Positions 17,449-25,854 of a stretch of 64,000 nt of DNA are shown piece after piece. The stretch lies in NCBI RefSeq assembly GCF_001529295.1, contig NZ_LLWK01000032.1:62001-126000 (forward strand). The letters run 5' to 3'. The DNA is from Flavobacterium sp. TAB 87. GTDB taxonomy: Bacteria; Bacteroidota; Bacteroidia; Flavobacteriales; Flavobacteriaceae. Position 1 is the stretch's first letter. Each line of letters opens with the position of its first letter. The notes below the pieces were generated by a model, which searched no databases, was not told where the DNA came from, and saw nothing but the letters and a program-made list of their open reading frames with translations. A program made the translations under genes and the position numbers.

Positions 17449-18054
17449 AGGAAGGAACTACGTTTTAAGTAGTATTTAATTATAAATTCTTCTTTTTTAG
17501 AGATTTTGCAAATTTACATACAATATTCCTCAAAATAAAATCATTAATTCACTACTATTCAATATTTTGCATTGCACTACCATTTACAGCCGCTATAAAA
17601 AAGATTGTGTACGATTTTTCGAACTAATGCTAAACACATAAATTAAAAAATAAAGTTCTTTTGTTGATTAAATCCCCCGGATTTGTAATAAACGTTGCGA
17701 TTTTAACCAAAAAATTTTATCATATCCGTGAGATCTTAAAAAATTAAATTTTTATAACAATTGCCTTTTATGTCCTAAAAATTAGCACTAAATTCACCTC
17801 TAGAAAAATCCAGAAATTAAAGAGTGTTAATTGAATCTTTCGGCACCAATCACTACTGATTATCAGTTGATAGCAATTTAGACCTAGTTACTTTTTTTTC
17901 TATAAATAAGACAGTATTATCTTTTTGGGTCATTTTTTAGCTTTTTTGAAGCAATTAAAAACGAAAAAAAACAACATTTTATCTCTACTGTCGTTAAACA
18001 GAGTAAGAAAATTAAAAACACAATTGGGAAAGCCGAAAACCATATAGAGTAGGC
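17449..18054. other. 606-base intergenic region between mtaB and a secreted protein gene
   Basis: No credible gene on either strand. It holds the mtaB promoter box and a 13-base palindrome ACTGATTATCAGT (17855-17867). AAATCCcccGGATTT also occurs near 17670. The rest is AT-rich with long A and T runs. I see no tRNA, riboswitch or repeat. Confidence 0.5.
17509..17516 (-). promoter_or_regulatory. -7 promoter box of mtaB
   Basis: Reads TAAATTTG on the minus strand (TAnnTTTG), about 60 bases upstream of the mtaB ATG. A TTG lies 14 bases further upstream, closer than usual. Confidence 0.45.
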
Positions 18055-18603
18055 ATGACTAAAACGAAACAATTATTTATGAAACTGTTTTACCCTACTA
18101 TTTTATTATTTTTTGTCGCTATTTTTGGCATTAATGCACAGAATAAAGCAGACACTACAACCAATCCGTTTCCTACGGTAGCTACTTTAACAGAATGGGC
18201 GAGCTACAACTCTCAAACTAAATTTGATCTTGCAGTTCGTGGTTTATTAGGATTTAAATTTGAAGAAAAAGAAGGTGATGATGCCTCGACTGCTTACACT
18301 TATATTCGTAAAGTAGTTGTAAACAACATTTCCTATACGGATCGGATTGTGTATCGAATTACCAATACCAACTCTGCAAGCGTTATTTCTTTAGTAACTG
18401 CCTCAACGGACTTGGTTAGTTTTTATTCTCCGCAACTGGCTTCTTACAAACGTCAAAATTGCTCAACGCCAATGGCAAAAGATAAAAGTACAACTTGCAG
18501 CTGTTACGAAAGTGCAGAATATGCGATTGACTTATGCGACGAACGCGTTAAGTTAACAATGGGTGATGGAAATAAATATTTTATTTCGGTAGCCAAAAAG
18601 TAA
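18055..18603 (+). CDS. Secreted protein of unknown function
   Basis: 182 residues. A signal peptide (hydrophobic FYPTILLFFVAIFGINAQ, cleavage expected after NAQ) directs it out of the cytoplasm. An internal ATG at codon 9 is an alternative start. The mature part of about 145 residues has no domain I recognise. It contains a cysteine-rich stretch (QNCSTPM ... TTCSCYESAEYAIDLCDE) with five cysteines that could form disulfides or bind a metal, and ends GDGNKYFISVAKK. A long-loop terminator follows, so it is probably transcribed alone. Confidence 0.7.
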   Translation: MTKTKQLFMKLFYPTILLFFVAIFGINAQNKADTTTNPFPTVATLTEWASYNSQTKFDLAVRGLLGFKFEEKEGDDASTAYTYIRKVVVNNISYTDRIVYRITNTNSASVISLVTASTDLVSFYSPQLASYKRQNCSTPMAKDKSTTCSCYESAEYAIDLCDERVKLTMGDGNKYFISVAKK

Positions 18604-18643
18604 AATTCCCCAATTTTACCCAGACACATTAAGTTTTCTATAA

Positions 18644-18744
18644 AGTCTCCCAAATCTTGCTCTCCAAATACCAACAACAGCTTACCTACTAGATGCTAAT
18701 GGTTTTAAAAAGGAATTAAGAAATGATTGGGAGGCTTTTTTTTT
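18644..18744 (+). terminator. Long-loop terminator candidate
   Basis: AGTCTCCCA (18644-18652) pairs with TGGGAGGCT (18728-18736), with one G-T wobble, followed by nine T. The loop is about 75 bases, much longer than usual. Confidence 0.5.
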
Positions 18745-18788
18745 GAAAAATATTAGCTACTTTTAAGGTCCAAAAACTTGCAAAATCA

Positions 18789-19397
18789 ATGGACTTATTT
18801 GCCACCGAACCGACAGAATCTTACAATGTATTACCACAAGATGGCATGGTCAATTACTATGGAACGGTATTTTCTAAATCACAAGCCAATCACTATTACC
18901 AAATTTTATTTGATTCTATCGAATGGAGAAATGATGAAGCAGTTATGTTTGGAAAACGGATCATTACCAAACGCAAAGTGGCTTGGTACGGCGACATTCC
19001 TTTTGAATACTCCTATTCTAACACAACTAAAAAAGCTTTGCCATGGACCTCAGAATTGTTAGAACTCAAAAAAAGAACCGAAGAGAAAACAGGGGAAACT
19101 TATAATTCATGTTTACTAAATTTGTATCATGATGGTAGCGAAGGCATGGCTTGGCACAGTGATGCCGAAAAAGATTTGAAAAAAAATGGTGCTATAGGCT
19201 CGTTAAGTTTTGGAGCCGAACGTAAGTTTGCTTTTAAGCATAAAGGGACTAAAGAAACGATTTCGATTGTTTTAGCACATGGTAGTTTATTGGTAATGAA
19301 AGGAACGACGCAAACGAACTGGTTGCATCGCTTACCACCAACAAAAATGGTCCTAAAACCAAGAATAAACTTAACTTTTAGAACCATTGTTATTTAA
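18789..19397 (+). CDS. alkB: Alpha-ketoglutarate-dependent dioxygenase AlkB-like
   Basis: 202-residue Fe(II)/2-oxoglutarate dioxygenase that removes alkyl groups from DNA or RNA bases. The double-stranded beta-helix residues are in place: NLYHDGSEGMAWHSD with His123 and Asp125, His180 in NWLHRLPP, and 2-oxoglutarate-binding Arg192 and Arg198 in KPRINLTFRT. The short length and PRINLTFR ending resemble the compact AlkB form common in Bacteroidota. It is convergent with the HAD gene, with only 12 bases between stops. Confidence 0.92.
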   Translation: MDLFATEPTESYNVLPQDGMVNYYGTVFSKSQANHYYQILFDSIEWRNDEAVMFGKRIITKRKVAWYGDIPFEYSYSNTTKKALPWTSELLELKKRTEEKTGETYNSCLLNLYHDGSEGMAWHSDAEKDLKKNGAIGSLSFGAERKFAFKHKGTKETISIVLAHGSLLVMKGTTQTNWLHRLPPTKMVLKPRINLTFRTIVI

Positions 19398-19409
19398 AAA
19401 ACAGTTTCC

Positions 19410-20213
19410 TTAATTGAGAATAAAACGCTGAATTACCTCGGCAACACCGTCATCATTATTCGATGCAACAATAACATCTGCTTTGTCTCTTAGGTCAGGA
19501 GTAACATTGTCTACCCAAACACCAAGTCCTGCATATTCAATCATAGACAAATCGTTTCCGGCATTTCCAACAGCTATGATTTCACTTTGTTTGATGTTCA
19601 ATTTTTTAGCTAACAATTTCAAACTAGCGCCTTTATCAATTCCGTTTTGAGCCACTTCCAAGAAAAATGGTTTAGACATAGAAACGCTTAAATGTGGCAT
19701 CGCCAATTTTAGATCAATCTCGAGCTGCTTTAAATACTCAGGCTCTTCCAATAAAATACATTTTACAGCCGGAGAAGAAACATGATCTTTAAAACTAGCC
19801 ACTTTATGGTGTGGTAAACCCGTAATTACTTTTTCTATATCTATGAATTCAGAATCAGTTTCGCTAATAATTGCTCCATTTAAGTAAGTAATAATATGCG
19901 TTTTGTTCTTTAAACTATAATCGTACAATTCATGAATTTGTTCCTGGGTGAGCATTTGTTCAAAGAAAACCGAATTATCCTTTAGATTGGTAATCACAGC
20001 TCCGTTAAACGAAATCATATACGAATCTAAGGTATCCAATTCTAACTCCTTGGCATACGACAACATTGCCGCAGTTGGTCTTCCTGAAGCCAAAATAAGA
20101 TGTACTCCTTTTTCTTTTGCCTTAAAAAGCATTGCTTTATTCAGGTCTGATATTTTATGGTCGTCTGTCAATAAGGTATCATCCATATCTAAGACCAACA
20201 TTTTGTATTGCAT
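19410..20213 (-). CDS. Cof-type HAD hydrolase
   Basis: 267-residue HAD phosphatase of the Cof/IIB subfamily. Motif I DMDDTLL (nucleophile Asp9, acid/base Asp11), motif II as ASGRP, a large C2 cap in the middle, and motif IV VGNAGNDLSMIEYAG. Members hydrolyse sugar phosphates, nucleotides or cofactor phosphates; the substrate cannot be read from sequence. The DUF2007 and helicase-like genes lie just upstream on the same strand with short gaps, suggesting one transcript. Confidence 0.9.
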   Translation of the reverse strand: MQYKMLVLDMDDTLLTDDHKISDLNKAMLFKAKEKGVHLILASGRPTAAMLSYAKELELDTLDSYMISFNGAVITNLKDNSVFFEQMLTQEQIHELYDYSLKNKTHIITYLNGAIISETDSEFIDIEKVITGLPHHKVASFKDHVSSPAVKCILLEEPEYLKQLEIDLKLAMPHLSVSMSKPFFLEVAQNGIDKGASLKLLAKKLNIKQSEIIAVGNAGNDLSMIEYAGLGVWVDNVTPDLRDKADVIVASNNDDGVAEVIQRFILN

Positions 20214-20230
20214 TTTGTTTTGTTTGTAAG

Positions 20231-20449
20231 CTAGATGCTTAATCTAAAATCTTCAATTATTTGATTCGCTTTTGCAAATTCTGTCTCTTCAATAAATACT
20301 TCTACAGCTAAATCAGAATTTCCAAATCCACCTAAGCGTGCCGATTGTAAATTATTTTTAAGAACAGTTTCTACACCCACTTCATTTAATCTCAACTGTA
20401 AGGCTTGTGCTAAAATTTCACTTCCCGAAAATACTTTCATTAATCCCAT
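20231..20449 (-). CDS. DUF2007 domain protein
   Basis: 72 residues forming a single DUF2007 domain: MKVFSGSEILAQALQLRLNE, then VETVLKNN, and a C-terminal helix (ETEFAKANQIIEDFRLS). The family is described as putative signal-transducing or ferredoxin-like, and its function is unknown. An internal ATG at codon 4 is an alternative start. It sits 17 bases upstream of the HAD gene on the same strand. Confidence 0.85.
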   Translation of the reverse strand: MGLMKVFSGSEILAQALQLRLNEVGVETVLKNNLQSARLGGFGNSDLAVEVFIEETEFAKANQIIEDFRLSI

Positions 20450-20479
20450 AATATATATTTTTAAATTATCTGTAAAAAA

Positions 20480-21196
20480 CTAATTCTCTTCTTTTTCTTC
20501 TTTTCTTTCATCCTCTTCCTCATCTTCATTTTCTGCTCCTAAGTCTTTCTCCTCAGCATCGCTCTCCTCTTCTTCAGTTTCTTCCTCTTCAATGTCAAAA
20601 TAATAAGGCTCCAGCATTAACTTATCGATTAATATCTCCACGCGTTCAGTCAATTTTTCTGTAAAAAGGATGCGTTGTGTTTTGGCAATACTATTTGAAA
20701 TTCTCATCATTTTTGTTTCATGACGCAATTTCAACAAACTATTTGCATCGTCAATAATGAACATTTTTAAACGATTTACGTTGTAACCCGCCGTACTCAG
20801 CATGTCATTCAATTTGTTCGGAGTGCCAATTAAAACATCGACTCCTGTCGAAATGTAATTTTTATCATAATCGGTATCGCCTTTATCATGAATTCCGTAA
20901 ATTTCAAGATTGGTTCCTTTGGCATATTTATCAAATAAAGCCTCCATTTCCAACACCTTTTCTTTGCTTTCTACAAATATCAAAGCACGCGGTGACTCTT
21001 CAGTTTCACGCGCCAACTGCTGAATTACATTCAGTGCAATAGTAGTGGATCTGCCCGTTCCTTCAGCAGCAACAATTACACAATCTGCTCCACTTTTTAT
21101 AGTAGAAAAAGTTTCTTTTTGTAGCGTGTTCGCTTTTGTTAAACCATCAGCAACTAAATTTTGCTGCAGGATTTCGTTTATTTTCTTTAGTTTCAT
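20480..21196 (-). CDS. Degenerate DEAD-box helicase-like protein (RecA1 only)
   Basis: 238 residues with the fold of the first RecA domain of DEAD-box helicases: a Q-motif-like start (TKANTLQKETFSTI), motif I as AAEGTGRST, a motif Ib-like GTPNKL and motif II as DDAN. The Walker A lysine is replaced by Arg and DEAD reads DDAN, so ATP hydrolysis is doubtful. The second RecA domain is absent. Instead the chain ends in about 40 mostly acidic residues (from EEEETEEEES onward). It may be a non-catalytic RNA- or protein-binding factor. The ORF is intact and its acidic tail looks adapted rather than random, so I do not call it a pseudogene. Confidence 0.8.
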   Translation of the reverse strand: MKLKKINEILQQNLVADGLTKANTLQKETFSTIKSGADCVIVAAEGTGRSTTIALNVIQQLARETEESPRALIFVESKEKVLEMEALFDKYAKGTNLEIYGIHDKGDTDYDKNYISTGVDVLIGTPNKLNDMLSTAGYNVNRLKMFIIDDANSLLKLRHETKMMRISNSIAKTQRILFTEKLTERVEILIDKLMLEPYYFDIEEEETEEEESDAEEKDLGAENEDEEEDERKEEKEEN

Positions 21197-21204
21197 TTAT
21201 TATG

Positions 21205-21237
21205 ATTGAAAGATTGAAAAATTGCAAAATTGAAAAA
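21205..21237. repeat. Short tandem repeat of ATTGAAAA-type units
   Basis: Four consecutive eight-base units: ATTGAAAG, ATTGAAAA, ATTGCAAA, ATTGAAAA. It lies just upstream of the helicase-like gene. Variation in copy number could change promoter spacing, but this is speculative. Confidence 0.6.
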
Positions 21238-21290
21238 TTTAGCGGGTACCGAATTTTTAAATGTTCCAATTTTTAAACCATTAAATTAAT

Positions 21291-22454
21291 TTACTTTGAA
21301 GCAAACAGCTTCACATCATTTTCAGAGATTTCAGCACCTCCCAAAATAATTAGACGTTCGACTACGTTTCTAAGTTCTCTTATATTCCCTGTCCAGTCGT
21401 ATTCTTGCAATAATTGTAAGGCTTTAGCCGAAAAAAACTTTATTGCAGTTCCTTGCTCTGAAGCAATTTTTTCACTGAAATGCTGCACCAATACAGGGAT
21501 ATCGTCTCGTCTTTCGTTCAACGGAGGAACTTTAATCAAAATAACCGCCAAACGATGGTATAAATCTTCGCGAAAACGTCCTTCTGCAATTTCTACTTTC
21601 AGATCTTTATTGGTTGCTGCCACAACACGAACATCGACTTTTATGTCTTTATCAGCTCCCACACGCGTGATCATGCTTTCTTGTAGAGCACGCAGCACTT
21701 TCGCTTGAGCCGAAAGACTCATGTCGCCAATTTCATCTAAAAAAATAGTGCCTTTATCAGCCGCTTCGAACTTACCTGCTCGGTCTTTTATAGCCGAGGT
21801 AAATGCTCCTTTTACGTGTCCGAACAATTCACTTTCAATCAATTCACTCGGAATTGCAGCACAATTCACTTCGATTAACGGAAATGCGGCGCGTTCGCTC
21901 TTTTCATGTAATTGATGTGCGACCAACTCCTTTCCGGTTCCGTTTGGCCCCGTAATTAGTACACGTGCTTCTGTTGGAGCAACCTTATCAATCATCAGCT
22001 TGATGTGATTAATTGGTTCGCTGTCTCCAATCATTTCGTAATTTTTACTGACCTTCTTCTTTAAAATTTTATTTTCAACTACAAGTTGTTTTTTATCCAA
22101 AGCATTGCGAACAGTATTCAACAACCGATTCAAATCAGGTGGCTTAGAAATGTAGTCAAAAGCTCCCATTCTCATCGTTTGAATCGCAGTTTCCATATCA
22201 CCGTGACCCGAAATCATCACCATCGGAATCTCTGGTTTAATTTTTTTAACCGCTTCTAAAACTTCTACTCCGTCCATTTTTGGCATTTTAATATCACACA
22301 AAACTAAGTCGTAGTCGTTATTTTTTATTTTGTCGAGTCCAATAAGTCCGTTCTCGGCTTCTTCCACCTCGTACGAATCATTTTCTTCAGATAAGATTTT
22401 CGACAGCACCCTGCGAATTGCTGCTTCATCTTCTATCACTAATATTTTACTCAT
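21291..22454 (-). CDS. Sigma-54 response regulator lacking the DNA-binding domain
   Basis: 387 residues. The receiver domain occupies 1-120, with phosphoacceptor Asp54 in LCDIKMPKMDG. The AAA+ sigma-54 activation domain follows: Walker A GPNGTGKE at 169-176, the sigma-54-contacting loop GAFTSA at 216-221, and Walker B GTIFLDEIG at about 235. The protein ends right after the AAA+ lid (NIRELRNVVERLII ... DVKLFASK), with no Fis-type helix-turn-helix. It must therefore activate sigma-54 polymerase from solution or through a partner. No histidine kinase gene is adjacent. The MscS gene lies upstream with a 28-base gap. Confidence 0.93.
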   Translation of the reverse strand: MSKILVIEDEAAIRRVLSKILSEENDSYEVEEAENGLIGLDKIKNNDYDLVLCDIKMPKMDGVEVLEAVKKIKPEIPMVMISGHGDMETAIQTMRMGAFDYISKPPDLNRLLNTVRNALDKKQLVVENKILKKKVSKNYEMIGDSEPINHIKLMIDKVAPTEARVLITGPNGTGKELVAHQLHEKSERAAFPLIEVNCAAIPSELIESELFGHVKGAFTSAIKDRAGKFEAADKGTIFLDEIGDMSLSAQAKVLRALQESMITRVGADKDIKVDVRVVAATNKDLKVEIAEGRFREDLYHRLAVILIKVPPLNERRDDIPVLVQHFSEKIASEQGTAIKFFSAKALQLLQEYDWTGNIRELRNVVERLIILGGAEISENDVKLFASK

Positions 22455-22482
22455 CGTTGTTTTTATATTTAAAACTACCCAT

Positions 22483-23343
22483 TTATTCTTTCTCTACATT
22501 TTTTTCTAAAGTCGAAGGCACACTAACCAAGTGAACATCTAATTGCGGAAGACATATGGATACATTATTCTGACCAAACAAATCGTATATTTTAAATCGA
22601 ATCTGACTCTGAATTCCTGGTGTTTTCATTCCGTGGTACACATAAAAATGGACCGAAAAAAGTATGGAAGAATCGTCAAATTCATCAAAAGTAACATTGA
22701 TTCTGGCATCGGTAACAATTCCGTCAATTGACTCTACCGATTCTAAAAGTAATTTTTCTACCAAACGAGCATCTGTACCATAAGCCACGCCGACAGAAAC
22801 TTTTTCGCGATTGCTCGAATTATTTTGCGTCCAATTTAGCAAATTATCCTCCATGAATTTGTGATTCGGAATCACCATAACACGGTCGTTACGAGTAAAC
22901 ATTATCGTAGTTCTCAACTTAATCTCTTGCACTTCTCCTACTCTACCATCTACTTCAATAATATCACCAACGTGTAGCGACTGATCGAGTATAATTAAAA
23001 TTCCAGAAATAATATCCTGAAAAAATGTTTGAAGTGCAAAACCCAAACCTACAAACAAAGCTGCCGAAGCAGTCAAGAACACATTGACGTTAACTCCAGT
23101 AGCATTTAACATAATTACAAATACAAATAAGAATACAATGTACTTGAACACTTGAAAAACGCTACTGAATCGTTTTTTGTCGTTTTTAGGTAATCTTCTG
23201 CTAAATAGTTTTTGAATTAATTTTAGAGTTATTGATGTACCCATTAAGACAATTACAAACAACAAAACATCTAAAGTAGAAATCTTAATGTTCTCACTAT
23301 TTATAATATCGTACGAAATAAAATCAATAATTTGTTGCCACAT
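22483..23343 (-). CDS. MscS-family mechanosensitive channel
   Basis: 286 residues. Three hydrophobic segments (about 22-40, 66-85 and 88-115) precede the MscS beta domain. The pore helix region AALFVGLGFALQTFFQDIISGI is typical. It is followed by LHVGDIIEVDGRVGEVQEI and VMVIPNHKFMEDNLLNWT, the standard cytoplasmic signature. It is small, near the E. coli MscS size. The role is osmotic release of solutes under hypo-osmotic shock. It starts three bases after the ABC permease stop and is probably co-transcribed with the exporter genes. Confidence 0.93.
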   Translation of the reverse strand: MWQQIIDFISYDIINSENIKISTLDVLLFVIVLMGTSITLKLIQKLFSRRLPKNDKKRFSSVFQVFKYIVFLFVFVIMLNATGVNVNVFLTASAALFVGLGFALQTFFQDIISGILIILDQSLHVGDIIEVDGRVGEVQEIKLRTTIMFTRNDRVMVIPNHKFMEDNLLNWTQNNSSNREKVSVGVAYGTDARLVEKLLLESVESIDGIVTDARINVTFDEFDDSSILFSVHFYVYHGMKTPGIQSQIRFKIYDLFGQNNVSICLPQLDVHLVSVPSTLEKNVEKE

Positions 23344-23346
23344 AGT

Positions 23347-24669
23347 TTAGTATTTAAGCCATTTATATAGTTCTTTCCACGATGGCTTCTTACCATACAT
23401 TAATATTCCGACACGATAAATTTTGGCCGCAAACCAAACTACACCCAAAAAGGTCGCGAATAGTAAAGTTACTGAAATTGCTATTTGATACCAAGGAACT
23501 CCAAAAGGAATTCGCATCAACATAACAATAGGTGAGGTTAAAGGTATAATTGAAAAAACAGTAGCTACGGTTCCGTGCGGATCGTTAATCACCGTAAAAA
23601 AGCCAATATAAACACTTAAAATTAATGGCATAATGATTGGCAATAGAAATTGTTGCGAATCGGTTTGATTGTCTACAGCCGCTCCAATTGCAGCATAAAA
23701 AGAACTGTATAAAAAATAACCTCCTATAAAATAAACTACAAAGCCAAACAAAATACTTGCAATTGGCAAATTCCACAATTCACCTAAGTACATTTGTGCG
23801 GTTCCAGCAAATTCCTGCTGTGCCGACGCTAAGACTTCTGGTGGAACATTTGAAGTTGGGCTCACATTTACTCCAAAAAAAGCAGATGCGGCAAACATTA
23901 AACTAAGTCCAATTATAGCCCATATTAAAAACTGCAATAATCCAGCTAAGGAAGTACCAATAATTTTTCCCATCATTAATTGAAAGGGTTTCACTGAGGA
24001 GATAATTATTTCGATAATTCGACTTGTTTTTTCTTCAATTACACTTCGCATTACCATATTTCCATAGATAACGATAAACATCATAATTAAATATCCAAAA
24101 GCGCCACCAATTGCAATTTTAATTTCATTTAATCCTTTCACACTGCTTTCTCCCGAAGCTTTACTAAGGTTAATTGTTACGCTACTTTGTGCGCTTTTTA
24201 TCGCTACCGTATCCAATTTTGCGGTTTCAAAATTTAACTTTGTTATTTCTTTAGCGATGGTTCGCTGCGTATTTTCAATAAAAACAATACTGGGACTGTT
24301 GTTCGAAATATAATCGATTTTATTTTCTAATTCTTTTACAGTATTCGATTTAGGAATTACCAGAACACCTTGAAAGCTTTCTTTCGCTATACTGTCTTTT
24401 AAAGATTCGAGTGGAATTGTAGTTAAATCAATATATTTGAATTCGTTATTTTCTGAATTTTGTTTGGTAAAAGAAGTCGCAAACAAACCCATTTCGTCAT
24501 GAATAGCAATGCGCTTGGTATCGGCTTTCATGGAACTCAAATAGCCAATAAAACCCGCAATACCGACAAAAAGTAACGGACTTAAAAAAGTCATTACTAT
24601 AAATGATTTATTGCGCACTTTCGAGATAAATTCTCTTTTTATAATTAAGGATACTATACTCATTCTCAA
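23347..24669 (-). CDS. ABC-2 type transporter permease (NatB-like)
   Basis: 440-residue permease. One N-terminal membrane helix (FIVMTFLSPLLFVGIAGFIG), a large extracytoplasmic domain (about 45-180), then five to six helices in the second half. RSVIEEKTSRIIEIIISSVKP matches the conserved ABC-2 intracellular loop. It pairs with the ATPase gene immediately upstream. The NatA/NatB family exports Na+ or other compounds; the substrate here is unknown. Confidence 0.92.
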   Translation of the reverse strand: MRMSIVSLIIKREFISKVRNKSFIVMTFLSPLLFVGIAGFIGYLSSMKADTKRIAIHDEMGLFATSFTKQNSENNEFKYIDLTTIPLESLKDSIAKESFQGVLVIPKSNTVKELENKIDYISNNSPSIVFIENTQRTIAKEITKLNFETAKLDTVAIKSAQSSVTINLSKASGESSVKGLNEIKIAIGGAFGYLIMMFIVIYGNMVMRSVIEEKTSRIIEIIISSVKPFQLMMGKIIGTSLAGLLQFLIWAIIGLSLMFAASAFFGVNVSPTSNVPPEVLASAQQEFAGTAQMYLGELWNLPIASILFGFVVYFIGGYFLYSSFYAAIGAAVDNQTDSQQFLLPIIMPLILSVYIGFFTVINDPHGTVATVFSIIPLTSPIVMLMRIPFGVPWYQIAISVTLLFATFLGVVWFAAKIYRVGILMYGKKPSWKELYKWLKY

Positions 24670-24735
24670 GAAATTTCGATCTCAATTTCAAAACTCAAAA
24701 ATGAAGTATTGAAATTAAAATTTATTTTTTAGTAA

Positions 24736-25665
24736 TTATTTTTTCTTTGCCGTTACCGTTTGAATAAAAATATCATTCACACTTGGTATTTTTTCTACAA
24801 AATGAGTCACTTGTCCGCGTTGTGTTAAAACATTTAGAAGTTCATTTGAAGTTGAATTCCCGATCTGAATTTCGAGCTTTAATTCTTCATTCAATGATTT
24901 AAAATGTGCCGGGGCAACAGTGAATTTTTGCGTAATATCATACATTAAGCCTTCGACATTTGAAGTTAAAATACCTACTTCAAAAGTATTGGATCTAAAT
25001 TGACGTTTAACATCGTTTAATTTCCCTTCGATTAATTTATTAGATTCGTGAATTAAAGCAATATCATCACATAATTCTTCGACACTTTCCATTCGATGCG
25101 TCGAAAAAATAATAGTCGACCCTTTTTCTTTTAAAGCTAAAATTTCGTCTTTAATAATATTGGCATTTACCGGATCAAATCCAGAAAAAGGCTCATCGAA
25201 AATCAACAATTTAGGTTGGTGCAACACGCAGACCACAAACTGAATTTTCTGCGCCATTCCTTTAGAAAGTTCTTGTACTTTTTTATTCCACCAACCCTGT
25301 ATCTCTAATCGGTCAAACCAATAATCCAATTGTGTTTTAGCTTCTGCTTTAGTCAAACCTTTCATTTGTGCCAAATACAAACATTGCTCGCCTACTTTCA
25401 TTGAATTGTACAAGCCACGTTCTTCTGGTAAATACCCAATATTACGAATGTGTTTGGCCTGCAACGGCTCGCCGTCTAAAATAATAGTACCGCTGTCTGG
25501 TAAAGTAATTTGATTGATAATGCGGATAAGAGATGTTTTTCCTGCTCCATTTGGACCTAATAATCCGTAAATACTGCCTTTAGGAACGTTTAACGAAACT
25601 TCGTTAAGCGCCACATAATTGCCGTATTGCTTTACAACTTTATGTACTTCGAGTAAGTTGGTCAT
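24736..25665 (-). CDS. ABC transporter ATP-binding protein
   Basis: 309 residues. Walker A GPNGAGKT at about 37-44, Q-loop region PEERGLYNSM, signature ELSKGMAQK, Walker B LLIFDEPFSGFDP and the switch His in FSTHRM. A C-terminal extension of about 80 residues is typical of the NatA-like group. It precedes its permease by 66 bases on the same strand. The PEERGLY wording after the Q-loop is also typical of this subfamily. Confidence 0.94.
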   Translation of the reverse strand: MTNLLEVHKVVKQYGNYVALNEVSLNVPKGSIYGLLGPNGAGKTSLIRIINQITLPDSGTIILDGEPLQAKHIRNIGYLPEERGLYNSMKVGEQCLYLAQMKGLTKAEAKTQLDYWFDRLEIQGWWNKKVQELSKGMAQKIQFVVCVLHQPKLLIFDEPFSGFDPVNANIIKDEILALKEKGSTIIFSTHRMESVEELCDDIALIHESNKLIEGKLNDVKRQFRSNTFEVGILTSNVEGLMYDITQKFTVAPAHFKSLNEELKLEIQIGNSTSNELLNVLTQRGQVTHFVEKIPSVNDIFIQTVTAKKK

Positions 25666-25790
25666 ATTGTTTTTTGATTTTTTCGGAAGTCCGCAGACTT
25701 TTTAAACTTTGGACTGTAAAAGTAAAGAATTCACAGCATAAGTATGGAGATTCGTATTTAAAATAAAACCGTTGCTGGGTATAATAAAGA

Positions 25791-25828
25791 AAAAACCCAT
25801 CTGAACTATTTTTTCAAGATGGGTTTTT
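25791..25828. terminator. Terminator of dnaJ
   Basis: AAAAACCCATCT (25791-25802) pairs with AGATGGGTTTTT (25817-25828). It lies just downstream of the dnaJ stop on the minus strand. Confidence 0.82.
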
Positions 25829-25854
25829 ATACTAATTTCCGAAAAAGTAGCTCT

